Source: Vesta saturnalis (Eukaryota; Arthropoda; Insecta; Coleoptera; Lampyridae). From it: a stretch of DNA of 64,000 nt. Below, in pieces: positions 21,110 through 32,201 of this stretch; the first letter of the stretch is position 1; every line of letters starts with the position of its first letter. The position numbers and the translations under genes are program-made. The stretch is taken from contig JARFJB010002202.1 in the NCBI GenBank assembly GCA_036346205.1, positions 1-64,000 on the forward strand. Reading direction: 5' to 3'. A model generated the notes under the pieces. It made no database searches. It was not told the origin of the DNA and worked only from the letters and a program-made list of their open reading frames with translations.

Positions 21110-22109
21110 TATTAAGCGGAAGATCGATGCTACATTTGTATTATCAGAAAATTTATTAAATATTAAAGGAAAAATTAATAACAAACTTGCAGAAATTTTG
21201 GTAGATACAGGGAGTTTTTATAATGTAATAAGTAGTCATTTAGTTAGTAACATAGAACCCTTAGGGAAATCATTAACATTACATGCGACAGGAAACTTAA
21301 GAATACCTGTATTAGGAACAACTAGAATATTTATTGAATTAGGAAAATTCAAGAAACAAATAGAAGCTTTAGTAATTAAGTATTTACCAGTTTCTTTAAT
21401 TTTAGGAACGTCATTTTTAGGGAAACATAACGCTATAATTAATTTTAAAAAATCATGTATAATTTTATGTAAGTATTATAGAAAATATAAAGTCACATTT
21501 GCTAATAATAAAGTAGATAGAAACTCATCGTGTAGTGCTTCCGTGAATAAAATTTTATCTACTGACACATTAGATAAAAAATATAAAGTTACAATGGCTG
21601 AGGACGCCGTACTAAACATAAACGAACCAAACGATTTATTAGTGAACATCGATTCGAGTTTATCACCTGAAGATTTTTATAAATGTTTTTTCCAATCAAC
21701 CCCTGAATTTTTTAATAAATCATCGGCTATTGTTACGCGATCACCTTATAGGCACAAAGGGAAATTCTACGTAACTTTACAATTATTAGTGAGAAGCAGA
21801 ATTAAAATATTTTCGGGCACAAATGTAGGATTTTTAATTAATAACCAAACATGCGATAACCACGCTGTATATTTAAATAAAACCACAAAAACGGAAGTTA
21901 AAAATGAACATAATGTTTCAAATCATTTAAAATTAAAAGAAAAGACTCAATTAACATCGCTTTTAAAAGAATTCAATGATATTTTCGCGGAGGACACAGC
22001 ATCCATGGGTTATACAGACTTAGTTACGCACACCATAGACACAGGTGATGAAGCACCGGTAAGAAGTCGTGCTTATAGAGTTTCACAAAAAGAACGCGGT
22101 ATAATTTAA
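21110..22109 (+). pseudogene. pol, part 1: aspartic protease and linker
   Basis: The open frame contains the retropepsin active site EILVDTGSFYNVIS (D-T-G) near 21195, and LILGTSFLGKHNAIINF near 21400, the flap-to-C-terminal part with ILG. It then runs through a ~180-residue linker to the start of reverse transcriptase, where TAA at 22107-22109 interrupts just before the RT domain. It processes Gag and Pol in related elements. It begins in a different frame from the last gag segment, consistent with frameshifted or broken translation. Confidence 0.82.
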
Positions 22110-22950
22110 GACCAAATAACGGAAACGCTGAATAATGGTATCATTGTTCCGTCACAATCTAACTATAGATCTCCGATTATTTTAGTAAAAAAGAAAACTG
22201 GCGATTTCAGATTCTGTATAGATTACAGAAACCTGAACGCAACAACGAAGAAAACAAATTATCCCCTTCCATTAATCGAAGATGTATTTCAATATTTACA
22301 TCGCGCCAAGTATTTGACCTGCTTAGATTTATTTTTGGGATATTGGCAATGCGGTTTAGATGCAGATAGCCAAGAAAAAACAGCATTCATAGCACAGGAT
22401 GGATTGTATCAATTCACAAAAATGCCATTTGGGTTGTGTAATGCACCAGCTACATTTATGACATTAATGGACCGTGTTTTTGAAGGATTAAAGTGGAAAG
22501 AGTTAACAGTTTACTTAGATGATATTTTAATTTTTTCAGAAACTTTTGAGGAACATTTAATACGATTACGTCATGCGTTTGAATGGTTAAAAAGCGGGTT
22601 CAACATTAAAACCGTCGAAATGTATTTATGCGGAACGCGAAGTAAAACTATTAGGACACATTGTATCGGACAAAGGCATATCGCCTGATGAATCAAAATT
22701 AGAAGCCATTTCTCAATTTCCGACACCACGTAATGTCAAAACAGTTCAAAGTTTTCTAGGACTTACAAACTATTACAGAAAATTTATTCGCAACTTCTCC
22801 CAAATAGCGAGACCACTGTACGAAATTACAAAAAAAGATAAACCTTTCACATGGAACCAAGAACAACAGATCGCATTTGAGACAATAAAACAAAATTACT
22901 AGCAGCACCTGTTCTCGCACGTTACGATCCACAAGCTACCAAAGAACTAC
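22110..22950 (+). pseudogene. pol, part 2: reverse transcriptase
   Basis: RT motifs in order: FRFCIDYRNLNATT (22207-22250), TCLDLFLGYWQCGL (first catalytic Asp), MPFGLCNAPATF and VYLDDILIFSE, the Y-x-D-D box near 22512. A frameshift near 22620 moves the reading frame, after which FLGLTNYYRKFIRNFS can be followed at ~22752. The RT polymerises cDNA from the element's RNA. Its domain order (PR-RT-RH-IN) supports Ty3/Gypsy. Confidence 0.88.
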
Positions 22951-23555
22951 ATGTGGATGCGTCAGGTATTGGTATCGGAGGAGTATTACTACAAGAACAC
23001 GAAGGCTCCATGCATCCGATAGCATATATCTCAAGAAGCTTGTCAAAAGCTGAGAAAAATTACGCCATATCAGATTTGGAATGCCTAGCAGTTGTTTGGG
23101 GATTAACCCAACTTAGACACCTTATATATGGCAGACCAATAACAATAGTAACAGATCACAACGCCATCTGTTTTCTTAAGACATTAAAAAATCCAACAGG
23201 AAAACTAGCACGATGGTGTATAAAACTTTCTGATTTCGATTTCACTGTTACGCACAAAGCGGGAGCAGCACATCGTGACGCAGATTGCTTATCAAGAAAT
23301 CCAGTAGGAGAACCAACCAAGGAAGACGAAGATATTATAGAAATCCCAACATATTTATTACAAGGTACGGACATCGCGAAACACCAACGAGAAGACACCA
23401 GGCTCAGAGAATTAATAGAAGCTATACAGGAACCAGAAAAAGCTAACATCGCACTGCGCAAAACGGCAAAAAATTATTTTTTACAAGATGATATTCTCTA
23501 TAAAAAGAACACTTCAACGGATGGTAATCCACATTTAATAGTTATTCCGCGCTAA
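22951..23555 (+). pseudogene. pol, part 3: RNase H and connection to integrase
   Basis: Starts at LHVDASGIGIGGVLLQEHEG (first catalytic Asp of RNase H), then AYISRSLSKAEKNYAISDLE, CLAVVWGL (Glu in the active site) and VTDHNAICFL (Asp). The frame ends with HLIVIPR then TAA at 23553-23555, immediately before the integrase zinc region, so a stop separates the two in this copy. A frame break also precedes the domain at ~22900. Confidence 0.88.
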
Positions 23556-24665
23556 TTACGAGAAGAAATTTTATACGCACACCATAGCGAACCAATTGCG
23601 GGACACCTGGGTATAACAAAAACTTATCATAAAATCAAATCACGATATTACTGGGATACAGTATTGAAAGACGTAGAAAAATACGTTAAAGGATGCCCAG
23701 ATTGTCAAGCCAGAAAAGGAGAACTACATTTTAAACCTGCAGGATTGTTACAACCTATACCCGTTTCATTACCTTTTGACAGAATAGGGATATATCTTTT
23801 AGGACCCTTTAGGAGAAGTAAATCGGGCAATACAATGATAGTAGTGGCAACGGACTACGCGACTCGGTGGGTCGAAACTAAAGCACTTCCAAACGGAAAG
23901 GCGGTACCTGTAGCGAAATTTATACTTAATAACACATTAACGCGACATGGGTCACCACGATTTTTACTTAGTGACCGCGGAAAAAAGTTTCAATCCGAAC
24001 TCGTAACAGAACTTTTAAAATTAATGGGTGTGAAAAGTTGCTTCAGCACTTCATATCACCCACAATTCAATGGCTTAACCGAACGTTTCAACAAAACTTT
24101 GGCAGATATGTTATCATTATACACGGATACCCAACAGACTGATTGGGACCAATATTTATCTTTAGTTACATTCGCATACAATACGTCACGGACAAGAAAC
24201 GACCAAAGTTTCTCCATTTTCATTAGTTTACGCCCGTGAACCGATATTACCCACAGAAGCTATGTTAATGCAAGATACAGCACTTTTCGTTAGAAATAAT
24301 ACCTTAAACAACATACACAATAAGCAGCATAAGGACAAAGGACGATATGACGGTAAACACAGACAAGTCGAATTTAAAGTAGGAGACATAGTAAAAGTAT
24401 TTACACCGTTTCGTAAGGTAGGCTGAAGCGAAAAATTATGATTACGTTGGTTCGGCCCTTATACTATAATAGGCAAAAGAGGAGAAGTCGATTACCTTGT
24501 AAAAATGGGTTCGGCAACCAACTCTAAAGTGGATGTAGCACATGTCTCTCGGATACTGCATTACCACGATCCATGGACGTCGGAGGTGGAAGCACCTTCA
24601 AAGATCCGGAACAGTGAAGTAGAAACAAGCGGGGCAACAGAAGAACCGAACCGTCCAACTAATTA
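23556..24665 (+). pseudogene. pol, part 4: integrase
   Basis: An HHCC zinc domain (HHSEPIAGHLG ... CPDCQARKG, 23580-23720) is followed by the DDE core: Asp in VVATDYATRW, Asp in LLSDRGKKF and Glu in NGLTERFN, with 35 residues between the last two. The frame breaks near 24230 and again at ~24420 (GTA GGC TGA). The C-terminal part contains YYTIIGKRGEVDYLV-like sequence and ends near 24665. Integrase inserts the cDNA and makes the 4-bp target duplication seen here. Confidence 0.85.
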
Positions 24666-24835
24666 ATTTAGTTGGAACGGCGCGGGTCTTCTTGTCTCCC
24701 CACTTAACAATGTAACAAGATACATAAACGAAAAATTATTATATTGATTGAGTACAGTAGAATGAACTAAATGGTGAAAATAGCAATAGAAATGGAGCTC
24801 TCTCGAGACATTAGCGACAGTAAAGATCATCAACA

Positions 24836-25255
24836 ATGTCCCGAGTGGGCTGGATTCTCCATTACCAACAACATGGTATGTCTCACATCGTTAAATCATT
24901 AGAGGACGCGATACGCGTTACTCACGACAATTTATACACGTATCAAGGAGATACAACTTATTTAATTTGGAATACAATTCTAACAATCATAGTGTTGTAT
25001 TTATGTTACCATACGTGTAGACGTAATTTAACCCCGATAACATTAGTTAGAACGGTAACTAGTTTAGAACCAGAAATACGAAAAACAGTCGAGACGACCT
25101 TAACGTACTCGAAGTTAGTGACTCTAGCAATATTTATTTTAATCATAGTACCATTAATATGTTTTTGGTGTTGTTATAAGTCAAGAATAAGAATTAGGTC
25201 CAGAGCAGATCATAATAAGAGAAATTGGTTGCATGCAGTTCCCGAAAACAAGTAG
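24836..25255 (+). CDS. small two-membrane-segment protein of the Gypsy element
   Basis: A 139-codon open frame downstream of pol. Residues ~43-60 (YLIWNTILTIIVLYLCYH) and ~96-113 (LVTLAIFILIIVPLICFWCC) are strongly hydrophobic, and a basic stretch follows (KSRIRIRSRADHNKR). I do not recognise a family. It could be a separate accessory protein or a remnant of an env region; the position between integrase and the env-like frames favours the latter. The ATG at 24836 is the first in frame, but spliced expression is possible. Confidence 0.5.
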   Translation: MSRVGWILHYQQHGMSHIVKSLEDAIRVTHDNLYTYQGDTTYLIWNTILTIIVLYLCYHTCRRNLTPITLVRTVTSLEPEIRKTVETTLTYSKLVTLAIFILIIVPLICFWCCYKSRIRIRSRADHNKRNWLHAVPENK

Positions 25256-25926
25256 CGAATAGTGAGCAAGATTCTCACAGACCATTAGAAGTTGGTAATG
25301 TAATTGTCGTCACTAGATCACCGGCGCAGAACTTGGAAGCAATTCCAGGTATTCTCTAAGAGTTATTTATAACCAATGGGAATAGTAGTGGAAATAACGG
25401 AGGCCGGTATCCACTACTACTGATATCAAGTATATAGGTAAAATAAATGAAAAAGTGGAAAATAAGTAAGTATTATAATAAAGAGAATAATGAGTAAGTA
25501 TTGATTAAACCAGAATAATTATCCTATAAAGTTAAACGAGTAATAAAAGTAAAGAAATTTTTTTTTTACGTAAAAGTATTCCAAACACTCATTGCAAATT
25601 TTATCAAATGTTCAAATGAACGTGTTACAGCTGAATAGAGTTTTTCTTTAGTATAGAACTACAAATTAATTGTTTGTTTATGCGCGCGCACGTTTTAGAA
25701 TAGTTTCAATAGTTTAAGATAATACGATCTATTCTTAAGGAAACTTCAATTCAAGCATAATTAATGCATTACAAAGAACAACGATAAAGTCAATGATAAT
25801 GTAAAGCATCGATGTAAACATGGAATAATCATTTATAGAAAATGATAAAGTACGATAACGTATGAAAGTAGATATGAAATAATTTTTTTTTTAATCATTT
25901 AGTGATAACAAAGTCATAAGGAGAAG

Positions 25927-27557
25927 ATGATTTTTATTACGGTAATTTGTATTTTAATCGGGAATGCACGATTTGTGGTAACGAATGTAGAAATCAGTTC
26001 CTGTCTACATCTGGAACGCTTACCAAACATAAGTTTCTACCAAACATCCGCACAGATTATGTTTAAATTATATAAACCACAAAGCATAGGTAATTGGCAA
26101 ATTTCAATGTCGAGAAATATTTTGTTCACAAAATCAATACCTCTGTTGTTTGATGAAAAATCATATAGATTACTTTGCAAATATTAAATTAGTACCAGAA
26201 ACGTATCCTGATAAAATCTTATTCGATGACGGTGAATTATTGGATTACCAAATTGTAACACGGAATCATGTCAAACGAATGTTCACCAACGACGAAGAAA
26301 TTTTATTATTATTAGTTAGAGTAAAAGAAAGAGATCAAGTAGTTATATCAGAAATTGGGTACCCAAACCCGATGAAAAATATTGCACGTAATAACTTGAC
26401 GAGTATAGACGCTGAACTTAAATATTTAGCGTATCGCGAATTATCACTGCAATACGAAACAGGAAGAAATATAGTAAAAATGTGTCAAAGCAAGAAATTG
26501 CAAATAGATGTAATTCCTATGGATAAACTAAAAACTATCCTAGAAAATGTAATATATAATGTATCTAATAGTAATTAAGTTTAAGCTTTAAGTTCAATAT
26601 CAGAACTATACAAATTGCCACTAATTGAACGCATTTTGTCACCCAAGACTATATTAATTGGATTGCACATCCCGTTGCTGCAAAAACGACTCAGCAACAC
26701 ACAATTGAAGAAAGTTCAATATCAGCCCTATACAAATTGCCAATAATTGAATGCATTTTGTCACCCAAGACTATATTAATTGGATTGCACATCCGTTGTT
26801 GCAAAAACGACTCAGCAACATACAATTGAAGAAAGTGATTCCATTGAACTACGCATGGCAGAATTATACATGTTCGGTCAATATGCCACCCACAACAATG
26901 GCATTAGTAAAAAATAATAATAACTGGACAATTTTAGTACCCCAATGTAATCCTTACCATCAAGAATTGTGTTTTGTTAATGAACATTTAAGTACGAACA
27001 CTCTACCAGTGTCGTGCATCAAACAAGTGTTACAGGGAGGATCATTTAAGCAAATTTCTACATTATGTCCATTACTTTGTAGAGAAACAGGAAATGAAAG
27101 TCAATTCCTTACACAGATCGGAAGTCAGAAAATGTATATTACTCATCCTAAACCATCTCTACGCTTGCAATGTCCACAGAAGACATATCCAGTCGAGGCA
27201 CCACTAAACATAGGTGCCGTATCAGTGAGCATTCCTTGTGACTGTTATTTCGAGGATGCCGAAGAGACAATTTATCCAAGATATAATTGTATGGATAAAA
27301 GTGTTGAATTTTCAAAACAACAAGTTATTCTGGCAGCTTGGTCAAGATTTACTGGCTTAACGCTACCAGGATGGAATAATCCCATTTTAAAATTCGACAC
27401 ACTAACAGATTGTTTGAACGACCGATGGTTAATAACACAATTTCCTGAAACAAATACTCCGTACACGACCTACGTTATTTTCCTAAATTTTACTACAATT
27501 CTAATCCTTTCAGTTATCTTTCCTTATTTTTTCCTACGAACTCGCGTCAATCCTTAA
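25927..27557 (+). pseudogene. env-like glycoprotein region, frameshifted
   Basis: Three consecutive open segments on the plus strand follow each other: 25927-26187 starts with a signal-peptide-like MIFITVICILIGNARFVV; 26150-26578 is a hydrophilic ectodomain-like part; 26751-27557 is Cys-rich (NYTCSVNMPP, CPLLCRETGN, CDCYFEDAEE) and ends with a hydrophobic anchor FLNFTTILILSVIFPYFFL then basic RTRVNP. Several Asn-x-Ser/Thr sites are present. This arrangement is that of a type I membrane glycoprotein, as in env-bearing insect retroelements, but I cannot match it to the baculovirus F-like class. Frame breaks near 26180 and a duplication near 26590-26834 disrupt it. Confidence 0.6.
26591..26834 (+). 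repeat. 122 bp tandem duplication within the env-like region
   Basis: 26591-26712 and 26713-26834 are direct copies (both start AGTTCAATATCAG and end ACAATTGAAGAA) with a few substitutions and one indel. The length is not a multiple of three, so the duplication itself disrupts the reading frame. Confidence 0.85.
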
Positions 27558-27561
27558 GAAA

Positions 27562-27864
27562 TTGCATGCACAGTCACAAAGATGTTGCACGCAACCCTAC
27601 AAACGGGAAGTAGATATTGAAAAGTTAAGTCGCCCAAGAAGAGGGAGTTTACAACAATTACCACCGACACCCACTACATTAACAACGGAAAACGACTATC
27701 TACAGACCATTGTACCAGTACGACCGAACGCGCCCTTAACAGCCGAAAATCCAACTGCCAACAATGAATTAAACACATTATCACCACGCCCAAGTTTTAA
27801 CACTGCCATTAGACTGAATAGAAAAGAACCGCAATATGTGAAACTAAATCGCGTAGTGAAATGA
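27562..27864 (+). CDS. short basic/Pro-rich frame after the env-like region
   Basis: A 100-codon frame in a different phase begins just after the env-like stop, with no ATG at its start. It is Pro/Thr-rich (QQLPPTPTTLTT) with basic ends (KREVDIEKLSRPRRG, VKLNRVVK). It could be a cytoplasmic tail reached by a frameshift, or chance. Low certainty. Confidence 0.3.
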   Translation: MHAQSQRCCTQPYKREVDIEKLSRPRRGSLQQLPPTPTTLTTENDYLQTIVPVRPNAPLTAENPTANNELNTLSPRPSFNTAIRLNRKEPQYVKLNRVVK

Positions 27865-28250
27865 CAAATGTGTAGTGTATTAATGACAGATAAACAATTG
27901 ACTCACTAATAGTGATTAATCCAATAATTAATAACTAATGTGAATCACTACTTTCTTCGAACATTACACAAACACTGACTAATGTGATTTTATTTTTTTA
28001 ACCATTATCAAGTGCTTGTGGTTTTTCTAAATCCTGTGTTACTTATATAACACAACTTATGTAAATTTTAATCTTATATTTTATTTTGTAGTATAAATAT
28101 TCTTTTTTATGTACAAGGTGAACGAAAAATATTGGATAAATACCAACACGTTTTTCTTTCACTCTTAGTTGAACCATACAGTTCCAGCTTACGAGAAACG
28201 ATCCTCGAGTGAATTTTTTGTATGTAATCGCTCGAGGACGAGCTCTTCTT

Positions 28251-28265
28251 GTGGACCGGGGGACG
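28251..28265 (+). other. putative polypurine tract
   Basis: GTGGACCGGGGGACG directly precedes the 3' LTR; the G-rich run is where plus-strand priming would be expected. Confidence 0.5.
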
Positions 28266-28843
28266 TGTCACAATAGTGTTCTTAATTGTCACTTTTCATA
28301 TCAATATCCAATATTCATAGCGTGTAATTACACATTACGTAAGTGTTACTCATTATCCACAACGTAGGGGAAGTTACATCAGTTTTATAGAGAAACTTAA
28401 ATTCATTATCAGTTGATTTCCTCAAAGTACTTTCCCTAATAACGGATATTGGTTACCCAAGACCCTGACACGCGCAGCCTGTTTCATCATCTTTAGGCCT
28501 TGGTTCGACAGGAAGGACGTCACAACTCATCCTCACATAAATAGTAGGACTGGATCATGTATGGGGATATACAGATATATTTGTAATTACAATTAGTGTA
28601 AACATTATTATTTATACAGCTGTGTATCGAGCATTAGTTATTAACTATCAGTTGTTAAAGTATTCATAAGTGTTTCCAAGATGGCCAGCAGTAATATCAT
28701 GTAAGATTTACTTTTATTATATTACTTTATTTTACGCTTACTTTACTGACTTTGTACCGACTCTACTAACCAACTAACCATACGATCTTAAAAATGCCAT
28801 AATGGCACGTCATGCCCTACGCCCCAAAACACCGAGCGTGACA
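28266..28843 (+). repeat. 3' LTR of the Gypsy element
   Basis: Near-identical to 18931-19485, 23 bp longer because of small indels. It is followed by ATAT (28844-28847), the target duplication, and then by class C gene sequence. Confidence 0.9.
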
Positions 28844-28881
28844 ATATCCGGTACGTACCTATTTCATCGGGGTCATCTTAA
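28844..28881 (-). pseudogene. class C small gene, N-terminal piece (3 of 3)
   Basis: ATATCCGGTACGTACCTATT and TCATCGGGGTCATC correspond to the first codons of class C genes (CTGTATGTATTTCCTCGAGG in intact copies), diverged. With 17178-17275 and 18824-18930 it completes one gene. Confidence 0.6.
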
Positions 28882-28904
28882 AAAAAAATTGGTACAAATA
28901 AATA

Positions 28905-29400
28905 TGTCCTAAGGAGATTAGGTACTTGTTCCTTAAATAATACTATTGTGTGTACAGTTTTGTAGAGAGTAAACGTGTTCTAAAATCGCCGTAGTTATTG
29001 ATTCGTTTTTCGATTTAATACGTGGTGTAAAATAGAAAACTTTAATTAGTCGTTTGTCGTAAAGGGAATAAAGTGATTTAGTGCCTGAGTTTAATGTAAA
29101 ATGTATTCGTTATTTAGTAATAGAATGGTGTTCCAAGACTGAAAAGCGTCTTGAAATTGATTTCGTCTGTATAATTACTTTAAAGTGATTTAATGTACTC
29201 AGATGATAGTATATCTCCTTCTGTGAGTATAATGCAGCCGGCAGTATAAAAATCGTGCCAAGGCGAAGGGTGGAGGAAGAATATTTGTAAAAAAAATTAA
29301 AATAATTTATTCTCCACGACGAGTTCTATCATCTGGTTAAATTTGAACAGAAAGTGCTAATAAAAGTTAAGTTTAAATGGATAATCGATTATATTTATGC
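28905..29400 (-). repeat. long array upstream block
   Basis: Matches 15003-15530: TTCGATTTAATACGTGGTGT, then AAAGTGATTTA, GTTCCAAGACTGAAAAG, GCAGCCGGCAGTA and a region near TAATTTATTCTCCACGA. It is the same spacer without the THAP element that is present in the copies at 29700 and 30815. Confidence 0.6.
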
Positions 29401-29546
29401 TATTCAAAATTTTGATGGCGTTTTTCTCGAAACGGACGAAATGCACATGCGGCTTCCTTTCTTAGCACGGCAGTACAGTACGTTTTAAATAACGCTTCGT
29501 TCTGGTCAAAATTAAACGGTAATACTTTAATTTTAACTTTAACTGA

Positions 29547-29698
29547 TCCAATAGTGTTACTTGTTTTCGGTAATAATTTTCAATTTCGGTTATTTTGGTC
29601 ACTAGGTCCTCGTAAGTTTCTGTGTCTTCTGCAACCTTTCTGACAGTATTTAAAATATTTTTTATTAATAGACTGTATGTATTTCCTCGAGGTGCCAT
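29547..29698 (-). pseudogene. class C small gene, 3'-truncated
   Basis: Starts MAPRGNTYSLLIKNILNTVR and runs unchanged through YEDLVTKITEIENYYRKQ to TLLDQL, then a deletion joins it directly to downstream spacer sequence, losing the LRKK and acidic tail parts. The frame stays open to 29462 but encodes unrelated residues there. Confidence 0.7.
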
Positions 29699-29951
29699 TA
29701 TGTTAAAAAAAATTTGACAAATAAATATGTTTAACTGTGCATTTCTAGGGAGATTACTTGTTCCATAGATGATACTATTCTGTATACAGTTTTGTAGACA
29801 GTGAACGTGTTATGAAATGGCAGTAATTATTGATTCATTTTTCGATTTAATACGTGGTGTAAAATAGAAAACTTTAATTAGTCGTTTTTCGTAAAGGGTA
29901 TAAAGTGATTTAATCCACTCAGATGATACTGTATCTCTTTCTGAGTATAAT

Positions 29952-30751
29952 CACAGTACCATATCACCTACGGAGCTCTAGAGGAAATTTATAAATAGAA
30001 ACTTTTTACGCGCCAAAGTGCGTTTGGCACCCCGCGAATTGAACTTTGACAATAACAAATGGCTACTTTAGCGTGAGGGTTTTGTATTTAACCTTAAATC
30101 ACAAATATTTTAACTGATTTTACTACAAGATGTTTAAGTGTTCAGCGCTTAGCTGAGCTTAGCTTTTTTAGATTCCCTAAGGAACACGACAGGTGAAGCA
30201 GTTGTAGTGTTAATTTATATACTAGTAAATCACTTATTTTTAGACTGCAGCTTTGATTGAATAATTCAGGACTTAAAGGTATGGAAAGTAAGTCAGCACA
30301 ATATTGTTACAACAACCTTAAGTTATGCAGTAATCATTTTCAATCAAATATGTTTTGAAATATTTTAAAAGATAGATTAGTTCGGAATATTGTTCCTACA
30401 TTGTTTGGTGCACGAGGTAAGAAGAAATTAATATTCAGTTTAGTTATTTAGTTATACGAAATGTTAAATTTTAGAATTGAACATTGTGGAAGATTCTTAG
30501 TATTATCTACATGAAGACTTAAATGCTCCAGGTCCTAATGGTTTACAAGGTGCTAATGGTGAGAAGGAACTAATACATGTTATTTAGTTTTATTGAAAAT
30601 CCTTTTTCCAGAGTTGCATAATGTAGAACTTCACTATGATCCGGTGATAAGTGTAATTGAAGATTTAAATGCTCCAACTCCTAGTGGTTTAGAAGAAACT
30701 GTGGTTCAAGGTATGCACAATTTATATTAGTACATAATATGCTTGTAATAT
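29952..30751 (+). pseudogene. THAP/P-like transposase 5' exons, copy 1
   Basis: Exon 1 at 30131 (MFKCSA then a ~24 bp deletion, then FFRFPKEHDR followed by a GT donor); exon 2 after CTGCAG at ~30246 with an SNHF-like THAP core and VPTLF end; exons 3 and 4 are short and acidic, with DLNAP-type repeats. The element's left terminus seems to be CACAGTACCATATCACC at 29952, inserted after GAGTATAAT of the array spacer. Confidence 0.6.
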
Positions 30752-30812
30752 TTCTGACAGTATTTAAAATATTTTTTATTAATAGACTGTATGTATTTCT
30801 TCGAGGTGCCAT
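30752..30812 (-). pseudogene. class C small gene, first ~20 codons only
   Basis: Product of the tandem duplication: it keeps MAPRRNTYSLLIKNILNTVR-type codons (start at 30810-30812) and then runs into the end of THAP copy 1. Confidence 0.75.
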
Positions 30813-31242
30813 TATGTTAAAAAAAAATTGACAAATAAGTATGTTTAACTATGCATTTCTAGGGAGATTACTTGTTCCATAGATAATACTATTCTGTATA
30901 CAGTTTTGTAGGCAGTAAACGTGTTATGAAATCGCAGTAATTATTGATTCATTTTTCGATTTAATACGTGGTGTAAAATAGAAAACTTTAATTAGTCGTT
31001 TTTCGTAAAGGGTATAAAGTGATTTAATCCACTCAGATGATAGTGTATCTCTTTCTGAGTATAATCACAGTACCATATCACCTACGGAGCTCTAGAGGAA
31101 ATTTATAAATAGAAACTTTTTACGCGCCAAAGTGCGTTTGGCACCCCGCGCATTGAACCTTGACAATGAAAAATGGCTACTTTAGCGCGAGGGTTTTGTA
31201 TTTAACCTTAAATCACAAATATTTTAACTGATTTTACTACAA

Positions 31243-32201
31243 GATGTTTAAGTGTTCAGCACCGAATTGTAGTAAAATAATTTCATAAAACCCTAACATT
31301 AGCTTTTTTAGATTCCCTAAGGAACACGACAGGTAAAGCAGTTGTAATGTGAATTTATATACTAGTAAATTACTTATTTTTTGACTGCAGCTTTGATTGA
31401 ATAATTCATGACTTAAAGGTATGGAAAGTATGGCAGCACAATATAGTTACAACAACCTTAAGTTATGCATTTTCAATCAAATATGTTTTGAAATATTTTA
31501 AAAGATAGATTAGTTCGGAATACTGTTCCTACATTGTTTGGTGCACGAGGTAAAAAGAAATTAATATTCAGTTTAGTTATTTTATTTAGTTATATGAAAT
31601 GTTAATTTTTAGAATTGAACATTGTGGAAGATTCTTGATATGATCTACATGAAGACTTAAATGCTCCAGGTTCTAGTGGTTTACAAGGTGCTACTGGTGA
31701 GAAGAAACTAATACATGTTATTTAGTTTTATTGAAAATTCTTTTTCCATAGTTGCATAATGTAGAACTTCACTATGATCCGGTGATAAGCGTAATTGAAG
31801 ATTTAAATGCTCCAACTCCTAGTAGTTTCGAAGAAACTGTGGTTAAAGGTATGCACAATTTGTATTAGTACATAATATGCTTGTAATATTTATATTCAAC
31901 GCAGAAATGCTTTCGCAGTAATTAGGTATAGAAATTAGTGTTTACATACATATCCATACTTATATAGCAGTAACAATAAAATGTATTGCAGAGAACCAAT
32001 TTGTAACACATGGCACTGACAGCATTAACATGTGATTCACCAAGAAAACGTAGATTGAAAAATGAAGTAATAGGCCTAAAAAGAAAGTTGGCAAGGGCTT
32101 CACCGAAAGTAACTGTAAATACAATTTCTGATGAAGACTTCCTGAAATATCGTGATATCCACTTTCCAGAAAACATTGCAAAGTTTATTGAGATGCAGTG
32201 A
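31243..32201 (+). pseudogene. THAP/P-like transposase 5' exons, copy 2
   Basis: Five exon-like segments: 31243-31332 (MFKCSAPNCSKIIS, stop, FFRFPKEHDR, donor AG|GTAAAG); 31391-31549 (acceptor CTGCAG; WQHNIV-, AL-NHFQS-type core and NTVPTLF, donor GAG|GTAAAA); ~31613-31687 and ~31751-31849 (short, acidic, both with DLNAP); ~31991-32201 (acceptor TTGCAG; SPRKRRLKNEVIGLKRKLAR coiled coil, then DEDFLKYRDIHFPENIAKFI). THAP followed by a basic/leucine-zipper-like helix is the P-element transposase order. A stop in exon 1 and loss of everything after the coiled coil make it non-functional. No right terminus was found. Confidence 0.68.

Larger units (their letters stand above)
18931..28843 (+). mobile_element. 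Ty3/Gypsy LTR retrotransposon with env-like region
   Basis: A 9.9 kb element with 555 and 578 bp LTRs (TGTCACAATAGTG ... CCGAGCGTGACA), flanked by ATAT on both sides (18927-18930, 28844-28847). Order on the plus strand: LTR, ~260 bp leader, gag with CCHC knuckle, protease, reverse transcriptase, RNase H, integrase, then two membrane-protein-like regions, a purine-rich tract and LTR. The RH-before-IN order defines Ty3/Gypsy. The LTRs are highly similar apart from small indels, suggesting a fairly recent insertion, yet all genes carry frameshifts. It interrupts a class C array gene. Confidence 0.92.
29638..31888. repeat. tandem duplication of a ~1.1 kb class C start + THAP segment
   Basis: 29638-30751 is repeated as 30752-~31888. 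Both copies contain the first codons of a class C gene, the long upstream block, CACAGTACCATATCACCTAC (29952 and 31066) and the same four THAP-gene exons. The junction near 30751 fuses AATATGCTTGTAATA directly to TTTCTGACAGTATTT, a short-homology join. Copy 1 has an extra ~24 bp deletion inside the THAP exon. Confidence 0.85.

Noticed and set aside
29700..30131. Bidirectional promoter shared by the small gene and the THAP gene
   Set aside because: Spacers elsewhere lack the THAP part and the join is at a clear boundary (GAGTATAAT / CACAGTACC), so an insertion explains it better.
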